Assembly (NCBI GenBank): GCA_022424905.1
Contig: JAKMGP010000283.1
Location: forward strand, 1-39,433
From: Akkermansiaceae bacterium
GTDB taxonomy: Bacteria; Verrucomicrobiota; Verrucomicrobiia; Verrucomicrobiales; Akkermansiaceae
Direction: 5' to 3'
Length of the DNA stretch: 39,433 nucleotides
Shown here: positions 25,519-33,400 of the stretch, piece by piece
Layout of the letters: each line of letters starts with the position of its first letter
How positions within the stretch are numbered: position 1 is the first letter of the stretch
Translations under genes and position numbers: made by a program
Notes under the pieces: model-generated
What the model was told of the DNA's origin: nothing
Database searches by the model: none
The model's input: only the letters and a program-made list of their open reading frames with translations

Positions 25519-26127
25519 TCAATAGCCACGCCAAGCGGTCAGTCCAAGAGTCATAAATACAAGGCCGAGAGCTAACCCTCCGAGTGCAAGTCCCCGCCAA
25601 CGGGTATCTGAAGCTATAACCCAATTCACCCAATCCCGAAAGAGGTAAGGCATCCCCACAAAATACAGCCCCTTGATAATCATAACATAGCAGACCGCAG
25701 GCATTAAGAATTGTAACGGAGCATCCTCAAAATCTGAAGCATAGAGAAGTGGAGCAGAAGCCATCAAAAGGCAGAGGCCTAGGCCACGCACAAAGAGGAA
25801 CTCACGCACATAGACAATCATCCCGACACAGAACAAAGGAACCCCAATCATCAGATATGTTTTCACCTTGTTAAACTCACCCAGATCCATGCTCAACGCT
25901 GAAAAAATCCCTTTATCAGGCGGCGCAACTAGCAACCAAAACCACACCATTCCAAAACCCATAAAGTAGGTTCCAAGATCAGCATTACGTGGCAACTTTT
26001 GGGCAATTTTTTTCGAGACATCCGCCTTAAAAAACATGAACCCGTAAACTGCGACCAAAATAATCCCGAGAATCAAGCCGGCTGTTCCGAGCGAGATTTC
26101 TTGGTAAGGATGAGGGCCTTCTTTCAT
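25519..26127 (-). CDS. Polytopic membrane protein of unknown function
   Basis: This 202-residue protein has about six hydrophobic helices (roughly residues 13-33, 55-75, 90-108, 112-130, 135-155 and 175-198), no signal peptide and short loops. I recognise no family motif. It lies 54 bases after miaB and its stop is 7 bases before the pyrophosphatase ATG, so it is probably the middle gene of a three-gene unit. The start chosen is ATG 26127 rather than the TTG at 26136. It could be a transporter-like or small-molecule-sensing protein, but nothing in the sequence supports a specific role. Confidence 0.8.
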   Translation of the reverse strand: MKEGPHPYQEISLGTAGLILGIILVAVYGFMFFKADVSKKIAQKLPRNADLGTYFMGFGMVWFWLLVAPPDKGIFSALSMDLGEFNKVKTYLMIGVPLFCVGMIVYVREFLFVRGLGLCLLMASAPLLYASDFEDAPLQFLMPAVCYVMIIKGLYFVGMPYLFRDWVNWVIASDTRWRGLALGGLALGLVFMTLGLTAWRGY

Positions 26128-26181
26128 GAGCCGCAAAACTAGGTTCCCTTACCCAGCGGTAAAGGCTTAAATCTGCACTTC

Positions 26182-27612
26182 CTAATGAATCTCGGGCGTC
26201 CCATAAAGAGTGTAGCCAGTTGAGTCTTCAATCCTGACATCAAGCAACTGTCCGGCCATCCTTTCAGCGTTCCCATCAAAGATGACAATCTTGTTCTGGC
26301 TCGTTCGGCCGCTAAGGCGCTTTTTATTCGTTTTACTTGGACCTTCGCAGAGCACTTGTTGAACAGTTCCAATTAATTTTGCGTTTTTCGTGGTCGTCAA
26401 TTGCTCCTGAATTCGAAGGAGGATTTGATTACGCTCTTCCTTCACCTTATCGCTCAATTGCTCGTCCATCTCGGCGGCTGGAGTATCTTTACGCTTCGAG
26501 TATCGGAAGATGAAGCTGTTATCAAAACCGATTCGTTTCATGCACGCCACCGTCTCCTGAAAATCTTCCTCGGTCTCCCCGGGAAACCCCACAATAATAT
26601 CTGTAGTGATTGCGAGATCCGGTCGTGCAGCCTGCATTTTTTCACAGATCGTAAGAAACTTCTCGTTTTTGTATGGTCGCCGCATCTTTTTAAGAATCAG
26701 GTCGCTCCCGCTCTGCATCGGGAAGTGAATATGTGAACAAAGCTTCGGCAGATAAGTAAAAGCCTCTACCAAATCATCGCGGTAACCAATGGGATGCGGA
26801 CTGGTAAAGCGGATCCTTTCGAGACCTTCGATCTCGTGCACCGCTTCAAGAAGTTGCACGAATGGAGATTTTCCGTCTACTTTAGGGAACTCGGTCCGGC
26901 CATAAAGATTTACAATTTGCCCGAGCAGAGTGACCTCTTTCACCCCCTTCCCTACAAGATCTTTCACTTCACTAACGATATCGGGAATTGGCCTTCCTCT
27001 TTCCTTGCCTCGCGTATCCGGCACAATACAAAACGAACACCGCATATTGCACCCCTGCATGATACTGACGAACGAAGTTGCTTGCTGACCCTCTCGAGGG
27101 ATATGATCCCTGATTGTATTTTGGCTACCCTCTTCCTCTTCAGTATCGACCATCCTTGCCGAGATAATTCGATCCTGATTAATCTTAATGATTTCATCCT
27201 CGACTCGTCCCGTGACCATTTCCCCCCCAACCTCGTCCATCCGCGTCTGGAGGCGACGATTTAAAATGCTATCCACATAGTCAAAAACGCGGTGATACTT
27301 CTGCGTTCCTACGACTAAATCAAGGTGAGGCACCCGGTCAAAAAGCTCTGATCCTCGACTTTGCGCCATGCACCCCATGAAGCCATAGACCACATGATCA
27401 CGGCTTTCGCGGTATTTCCCCATCATCCCCATTTTCCCCAAAGCTTTTTGCTCCGCCTGATCGCGGACACTACAGGTATTGATCAGGATCGCATCAGCAT
27501 CCTGTTCCTTGGGGGTAAGGGTGTAACCACGCTCGGCAAACGTCTGAGCAACCTGCTCGGAATCCCGCTCGTTCATCTGTCACCCGTAGGTTTTAATAAA
27601 GACCTTTGGCAT
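26182..27612 (-). CDS. miaB: tRNA methylthiotransferase MiaB with an in-frame TGA at the first cluster cysteine (candidate selenoprotein)
   Basis: MiaB adds a methylthio group to i6A37 of tRNAs reading UNN codons. A 464-residue ORF opens at an ATG (27576) in the middle of the conserved CQMN motif. In the same frame upstream, codons from ATG 27612 read MPKVFIKTYG, then TGA (27580-27582), then QMNERDSEQ, which is the normal MiaB N-terminus with TGA in place of Cys. The other cluster ligands are intact: NTCSVRD, GFMGCMAQ and the radical-SAM CNMRCSFC. The TRAM domain is present at the C-terminus. If TGA is read as selenocysteine the product has 476 residues, a normal length. Starting at 27576 would lose an auxiliary-cluster ligand and should give an inactive enzyme. 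A hairpin suitable as a SECIS follows. TGA is an ordinary stop for several neighbours. A point mutation or sequencing error is the alternative. Confidence 0.9.
27543..27561 (-). promoter_or_regulatory. Candidate bacterial SECIS hairpin inside miaB
   Basis: Reading the coding strand, the 25 bases after the TGA lead to a hairpin with stem GAGC/GCTC (27555-27558 with 27546-27549) and apical loop AGGTT. Beyond a C/A mismatch two more pairs extend it (TC with GA). The loop lies about 25 nt after the TGA and has G at its second position, which fits the usual bacterial SECIS rules. The apical GC-AGGT-GC context resembles the E. coli fdhF element (GC AGGTCT GC). Confidence 0.5.
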
Positions 27613-27890
27613 CGAGCACATCGCTTAGCCGCCATTTTCGAGTTTGCCAATCCCCAATTCAACCGATGAAGTCCCGGACCCGGTCTGTCGATTTCCAATA
27701 ATCTTCTTAATTTAAAATCGGCCAACTGATGAAGTGATAGTTGTCATATGAGAAGAAGCGCTGATTCAGTTCGCTCAAAGCCTTCAACACAGCATTTTTA
27801 GAGAAAATTCACCCTAGCTTGATCGCTCCTCCCCTATCGTCCTAGAATTTAGATTTCCCGAATATTTAGAATACTGTATATTCTCCTGCG

Positions 27891-28793
27891 GTGAGCCCTC
27901 ATACTGACAGCGAAGTCGATGCCTTTATCGAATTCATGACCACCGAGAAGAACTCTTCTCCCAAAACGCTAGAGAACTACACACTTGCGATCCGACTTTT
28001 TCAAGTATGGCTGGGCGATCGCTTTTCAAAATGGCGAAATCTTACCCCTGACCACTTTCGCGCGTATCTCTTTCAACTCCAAAAAGACGGCCTTGCTCGA
28101 AGCACAGTGCGACTTCGCTTCGCAGCTTACCGCTCCTTCTATAAGTTTCTCGTCCATCGTCGCGGCTATCCAAACAGCCCAGTCGCTGAGGTTGAACTTC
28201 CGAAAGCTGACAAAGCTCTCCCTGTCGTTCTGACCTTAACGCAAATCGAAGAACTTCTTGAGCTTCCAATGAAATCGGAACTTCAAGGTCAGGCGCCAGC
28301 TTGGATGCGTGAGCGAGACGCCGCCATCCTGGAGCTCTTTTATTCTACTGGTCTGCGTCTCGCCGAACTCGCCTCGCTCGACGTGGTCGACATCGATTCC
28401 ATCAACGAATCAGTTCGGGTCATTGGAAAAGGATCTAAAGAACGCCTGGTTCCCATTGGTTCCCATGCCATGAAAGCGATGCAGATATACCGAAGTGTCG
28501 CTGGGATTCACGAAGGACCTCTTTTCGTTTCCAAACTTCGCAAACGCATCTCTACCCGTTCGGTAAATTCGGTTCTCAAGAAATACCTAGCCCAGTCAAG
28601 CATCCCATTCAATGTCACCCCTCATAAGTTGAGGCACTCCTTCGCAACCCATCTCCTGGACCATGGTGCCGATCTTCGTTCGGTTCAATCTCTCTTAGGC
28701 CACGCCTCGCTCTCGACCACGCAAATCTACACTCACGTGACTAAGGAACGCCTTCGCGAAGCCTATAACTCAGCTCATCCAAGAGCAAAGTAA
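27891..28793 (+). CDS. xerC: Tyrosine recombinase, XerC/XerD type
   Basis: This 300-residue site-specific recombinase has the XerC/D layout. The N-terminal SAM-like core-binding domain (about residues 5-90) contains TEKNSSPKTLENYTLAIR. The catalytic domain has TGLRLAEL (first Arg), GKGSKERLVPIG (Lys), HKLRHSFATHLL (His and Arg), LLGHASLSTTQIYTHV (second His and the nucleophile Tyr). All five catalytic residues are present. Its length and housekeeping context (divergent from miaB, convergent with a TPR gene 8 bases away) favour a chromosome dimer resolution enzyme over a mobile-element integrase. The start is GTG 27891 with no Shine-Dalgarno. XerC versus XerD cannot be decided here. Confidence 0.88.
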   Translation: MSPHTDSEVDAFIEFMTTEKNSSPKTLENYTLAIRLFQVWLGDRFSKWRNLTPDHFRAYLFQLQKDGLARSTVRLRFAAYRSFYKFLVHRRGYPNSPVAEVELPKADKALPVVLTLTQIEELLELPMKSELQGQAPAWMRERDAAILELFYSTGLRLAELASLDVVDIDSINESVRVIGKGSKERLVPIGSHAMKAMQIYRSVAGIHEGPLFVSKLRKRISTRSVNSVLKKYLAQSSIPFNVTPHKLRHSFATHLLDHGADLRSVQSLLGHASLSTTQIYTHVTKERLREAYNSAHPRAK

Positions 28794-28801
28794 GCTAAAA
28801 T

Positions 28802-29383
28802 TTAATCAGGGAGCAGCGGATTAAGATCTTCGATCCATTCGATAGCATATTCGTTTTCCGGATCAATTTTCAAAACTTCCTGAAATGCTGTCTTCGCCTC
28901 GGGAAACCGCCGCTGACTAGCTAGGTAAAAACCAAGACTAGAGTAGGCTTCAGCTTGTTCGCACTGATATTTCAATCCCTCCCGCACCAAATACTCAGCC
29001 TTGGCAGGTTCTCCCTGATGAAAAGCCATATTAGCTGCCATCAAAAGTAATTCGCCCCGTGTCGTATTTTGCTCGTGGGCGAGGCGGTAGTGTTTCTCAG
29101 CCTCCCTTAATTCTCCTTTTTTCTCATGAAGGGTCGCGACATTAAAAAAGAGCAATTCTTTTGACTCCGCTTCATCACACAAATCTGTCACGCGAAACAA
29201 AGTCGCTTCTGCCTGCGCGAAATTTCCCAGATCTATCAGATCAGTTGTATACAGGAGTGTCGACATAACATTCTCAACATCCTCTTGAGTGAGAATCTCT
29301 TCATAGATCACACAGGCGCTCGCGACCTGATCCGTGTCACGGGCTTCCTCGAGCACTTCGTAAAGCTCCTCAATTTCGGACAT
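28802..29383 (-). CDS. TPR-repeat protein
   Basis: This 193-residue soluble acidic protein contains about four to five tetratricopeptide repeats covering nearly its whole length, such as KELLFFNVATLHEKKGELRE, AEAYSSLGFYLASQRRFPEA and KTAFQEVLKIDPENEYAIEW. There is no signal peptide, so it is probably a cytoplasmic scaffold or adaptor. It is the last gene of a three-gene minus-strand unit, starting 9 bases after the squalene-cyclase-repeat gene, which suggests it works with the DUF4175 and cyclase-repeat proteins. It converges with xerC, with only 8 bases between the two stops. Confidence 0.85.
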   Translation of the reverse strand: MSEIEELYEVLEEARDTDQVASACVIYEEILTQEDVENVMSTLLYTTDLIDLGNFAQAEATLFRVTDLCDEAESKELLFFNVATLHEKKGELREAEKHYRLAHEQNTTRGELLLMAANMAFHQGEPAKAEYLVREGLKYQCEQAEAYSSLGFYLASQRRFPEAKTAFQEVLKIDPENEYAIEWIEDLNPLLPD

Positions 29384-29392
29384 GCGAAGAAG

Positions 29393-30445
29393 TTACTCTT
29401 CATCCACCGTTTCGTCACGCTGGTAAATCGGCAGCTGACGATAAGGAACAGAAAAAGCAAGCGTCATCATTGCGGTTCCATACACCTGACCCGCCTCTCG
29501 GCTATACCATGAACCATCGTCTTTTTGCTTTTTCAAATATGTCTCGTACATCCAGTCAGCATAAGTTTCCCAATATTTCCCCCCAAGCTGAAACATGGCT
29601 TGAGCGTTGTAGTAGTTTCCATAGAATTCAAACTGAGCCCCTTCCAGTGCTCGAAAACTTTCGAGAATGTAATCGGCCGCTTTAATCGTCGACGGCTTTC
29701 CGTGTTCTCCACAAAGCTCCAGACAAAGAAGCCCCATTCCGGTCAGAGAATTCTTAGAATTATGCGGGCTAGAATAGCCAAAGTGACCATTCTTTTCCGA
29801 AAAATTCCCATAAAGATAAGCAACGGCGTCTGCGATAGCCTTGTCTGGCACATCGGCCCCATTGAGTTTCGCAGAGCGCAGGGCCATCAGAGCCCAACCG
29901 CTACAGGAAGTATCTGAATCCCGCGAATTGGGATGGTAACGCCAGCCACCTTTATGACGTGATGACTTCTGTACCGCTTGAGCACGCAGAATTAAAGCTA
30001 ACGCACGAGGGAGGCTTCCATTAATTTTCTTTTGGCGATCCGGATCCACCATCCCAGAAACCTCGGATAAAAAAAGTGTGGCAATATTGTGACCATACAT
30101 GGGTCCGCTACCGTATTGCCCCCCAGTGTAGAGTCCCTCTCGATTCTGTCTTCCAATCAAGAAATCGATAATCTTATTCAACGAGTCCGAATAAGGACCT
30201 TCCGTAGGTAGATGTCCACGGGATAAAAAAGCCATTCCTGCGAGGGCTGGAATTCCACAGGAATTCCCGTAGCTCCCAGGGTAGCTCCCATCATTAAGCT
30301 GAGAGCGGACCAAATAATTGAGGCCCCGATCGACCGATAGATCAACTTTGTCCTTCCAATTGGCGAACACAGTTGGAGCGACTTCCTGTCCTGACGCGAT
30401 TACAACAAGGAAGGCTCCTAGGATGAATGAGAAAAGCTTTTTCAT
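29393..30445 (-). CDS. Exported squalene-cyclase/prenyltransferase-repeat protein
   Basis: This 350-residue protein has a signal peptide (MKKLFSFILGAFLVVIASG). The mature part is an alpha/alpha-toroid of the prenyltransferase/squalene cyclase repeat type, seen as GLNYLVRSQLNDGSYPG, GGWRYHPNSRDSDTSCSGW and KKQKDDGSW (GSW repeats). The catalytic DXDD/QW motifs of a hopene cyclase are not complete, so it is not expected to make terpenoids. Many exported proteins of this fold in the Planctomycetes/Verrucomicrobia line stand next to DUF4175 genes and are of unknown function; they may bind other proteins. Its ATG overlaps the DUF4175 gene's TGA in an ATGA junction (30442-30445). Confidence 0.85.
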   Translation of the reverse strand: MKKLFSFILGAFLVVIASGQEVAPTVFANWKDKVDLSVDRGLNYLVRSQLNDGSYPGSYGNSCGIPALAGMAFLSRGHLPTEGPYSDSLNKIIDFLIGRQNREGLYTGGQYGSGPMYGHNIATLFLSEVSGMVDPDRQKKINGSLPRALALILRAQAVQKSSRHKGGWRYHPNSRDSDTSCSGWALMALRSAKLNGADVPDKAIADAVAYLYGNFSEKNGHFGYSSPHNSKNSLTGMGLLCLELCGEHGKPSTIKAADYILESFRALEGAQFEFYGNYYNAQAMFQLGGKYWETYADWMYETYLKKQKDDGSWYSREAGQVYGTAMMTLAFSVPYRQLPIYQRDETVDEE

Positions 30446-33400
30446 TTCTTTTTCGAGACTTGCTCAAAGTATTTTTGGACGAGGCCACGGTAGTCTTCAG
30501 GTATTACTGCACGGCGGGATCCACTGACATCTGTCTTGAGAGTAGCTTGGATTTTCTCCCAATCCGCAGCATTGATTCCTAGCTTGGCAAGCTCAGCAGG
30601 GACACCTTGATTAGCCTGCGCCTGACGAACTCCTTCCTGCGCTTCATCACTAGGGGGAGCCGCTTGATCACTCGGCTCCCCAGGTTGATTCGCCTGAGCT
30701 GGATCACCCGGTTTGCCACCTTTTTTCATATTGGACATCGCTTCGCTCGCTGCCTGTTTCAAAGCCTGGGCTGCGGCCTGAGCCTGGGCTGCGGCCTGCT
30801 GCTGTTGTCCAGATTGCGCGGAATTTGCGGCTTGTGCACTCTGCTGCAAGGCCTCAGCCATTGCATCTCCTGGCGCTGGAGCTTGGTTGGGATTTTCACC
30901 TTGCTCGGCAGCCTGGGAAGCTTTCTGAGCTAGCTGTTGCGAAGCGCTTTGAAGTGACTGCTGAGCTTGCGCAAATTTTTGAGCAGCCTTTTGATGCTGT
31001 TGAGAAGCTTGCTGAGCCTGCCCATCTTGCTGCGCTTGCGAAGCTTGGCTCGCATTCTGAGCCCCCTGATTTGCCATCTGGCTTGCCTGACTTAATGGGT
31101 CACCCTCAACCGCGGCAACATCATCGATCGCTTGAGCTAAGTCTGCAGCCCGCTCGCTTTGCATTTCCTGCAGGGACGCAAGAGCCTCCCCGGCACGACC
31201 TTCCGCAAGATCTTGCAAAGCTTCGGCAATCCCTTCCTGGCGTTTTTGCAAAGAACTTTGAGAGTCGGAAACCTCAGCACCTTTAGAAAGTTCGGAGGCT
31301 GCTGCTTGAGCTGCTTCTGCAGCAGCTTGGGGGTCTCCTTTAATTGCCTCCTGTAACGCGCTCTCCGCTTGGGCCAATGCTTCCGGCAGATCATTGGCAC
31401 GCGCTTCCTGCATCTCACGAGCTTCACGCAACTCCTGCTGGGTTCCTTCGACAATTGCCTCTTGCTCTCGAGCCAAAGCTTGTTCAAGGGCTCCATCTAA
31501 ACGCTCAGACTGCAATTGCTCAAGTGCCTGAAGGGCTTCGTTAGTATTACCTTTCGCGAGCTCCTGAAAGGCCTCGGCGAGCGCCTCCTGCTGATTTTGA
31601 AGCGATTGTTGAGACGGCGACGATTCAGCACCCTTAGCCAGTTCTTCAGCAGCATTCTGAGCAGCTTCAGCGGCAGCTTTAGCATCAGCCTGCCTTGCTT
31701 CACCGAAAGCCTCCTGAGCCTGTTCAACCGCTTGGGGAAGAGTCTCAGCACGGGCCTCCTGCCCCCTCTGGGCTTCACTCAATTCGTCCTTCGCCCCCTC
31801 GAGAATATCTTTCTGAGCTTCCGCAAGAGCTTTCGCAACATTATCCGGATCAGCAATGTTCTGAATTTCCTCGAGAGCTGCTTGAGCCTCAGCTGTATTT
31901 CCTTCCGCAAGAGCTTCGAATGCTTCCGCTAACTTCTCCTGCTTGTTCTGAAGAGACTTCTGTGAACCTGATTTCTCGGTAGCTTTCGATAGTTCTTCGG
32001 CAGCATTCATCGCTGCTTCGGCCGCCATTTCAGGATTGTTTTTCTGAGCTTCATTAGCCGCCTTACCCCCTTCTTCGGCGGCTTTTGCGAGGTCCTCTGC
32101 TCGGCTTTCCCCAGCCTTTTTTGCCTCAACCATTTCTTCGCGAGCTTCTTGCGCAGCCCCACTCTGTTCCTTCGCAAGCGCCTCGGCGATTTCACGCGGG
32201 TTGAGCAAATTCTGAAGTTCCTCGAGGATTTCATCAGCTCTCTCAGCTTCTCCACCAGAAAGAGCCTCTAGAGCTTCGGCGACTTTTTCTTGCTTATTTC
32301 GCAACGCCTCTTGAGTGGGCGAAGCTTCAGCGTTTTTGGCAAGTTCCTCGGCTGCTTTTTGAGCAGCTTGCGCGGCTTGCGCAGGATTATTTTTCTGGGC
32401 TTCCCCAGCTGCTTCGGTGGCTTCCTTTGCTGCATTAGTCAAATCTTCAGCACGATCTTCGTTATCACGCTTAGCCTCTGACATTTCCTGTCGAGCTTCA
32501 TTAGCGGCATCCAGTTGTTCTTTCGCCAAAGCCTTTGCAATCTCACGAGGGTTAACCATTTCTTGGATCTCTTCCAAAACATCTTGGGCCTTCTCGGTCT
32601 TCCCTTCAGCTAGCAAATCAAAGGCCTCCGAAAGCTTATCCTGCTTTTCCTTCAACGCCTCTTGAGATGGGGATTGATCAGAATTTTCTGCCAACTTATC
32701 CGCAGCCTTCTTTGCTAATTCTGCGGCTTGCTTGAGCTTCGACTGACGTGCTTTATTAGTAGCTTCTTGAACCTCATTGATGGCATTGTTCAGATCTCCA
32801 GCTCTCTCAGTCTCGTTATCCCGGCGTGCCTCGACAAGTTCTTGGCGAGCTTCTGTCAGAGCATTCTCCTGTTCCTGAATGAGCGCATTTTTTAGCTGAT
32901 CGGCATTCATTTTTTGAGGAGCCGGCTCAGCCTGTTCGCTCAACTTTGAAAGCCCTTCCTGGGCCTTCTTCAACTCTTCAGCCTCATTAGAAAGTTCCAT
33001 TGCTTGATCTGCCTGCGCCTTCATTGCAGCGGCTTTTGCTTCAGGTGATTGAGCGACCTCCTGCCGGATCTGCTCTTGCATCTGGCGCTGCTCATTTTCC
33101 CAGTCCTGGTCGGGAGTTTCCTCAGCAGCCTCACGCGCCAATTCTTCCTGCTTCTGGGCCATTTCCTGAAGTTTAGCCAAATCATTGGTCTTAGGCTGGT
33201 CCTTTTGAATCTCCTGACGCAATTGTTGAAGGTCATTAATCGCCTCTTCGCTTTCGCGAAGGGCATTATCGACCTCAGATCTCCGAGCTTCAGGAGTGTC
33301 TTGAAGCGGGGCATTTTCAACTGACCTCTTTGCCTCATCGAGTTTCGCCACCGCTTGCTCTACCTCATCACGTCGATGCTCCTGCACGCTCTGTTTCATC

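Noticed and set aside
27580..27582. miaB as a simple pseudogene or frameshift
   Set aside because: No frame change occurs, only one codon differs, and all downstream catalytic residues are intact. A point nonsense change remains possible and is listed as the alternative.
27861..27886. AT-rich imperfect palindrome (GAATACTGTATATTC) before xerC as a dif site
   Set aside because: The central TGTATA resembles dif, but the flanking XerD-type arm (TTATGTTAAAT) is absent.
27891..28793. XerC-type gene as an integrase of a mobile element
   Set aside because: No attachment repeats, no excisionase or phage genes, and housekeeping genes on both sides.
29393..30445. Terpenoid (squalene-hopene) cyclase
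   Set aside because: Signal peptide, half the length of a cyclase and no complete DXDD/QW set; only the repeat fold is shared.
30607..32665. Several plus-strand ORFs opposite the DUF4175 gene
   Set aside because: They are shadows of the repeated, charged coiled-coil coding sequence; their sequences are Leu/Ser/Arg-rich and repeat with the same 351-bp period.
31114..32871. Regular repeats as a possible CRISPR-like array
   Set aside because: The unit is 351 bp, in-frame, coding, and divergent between copies.
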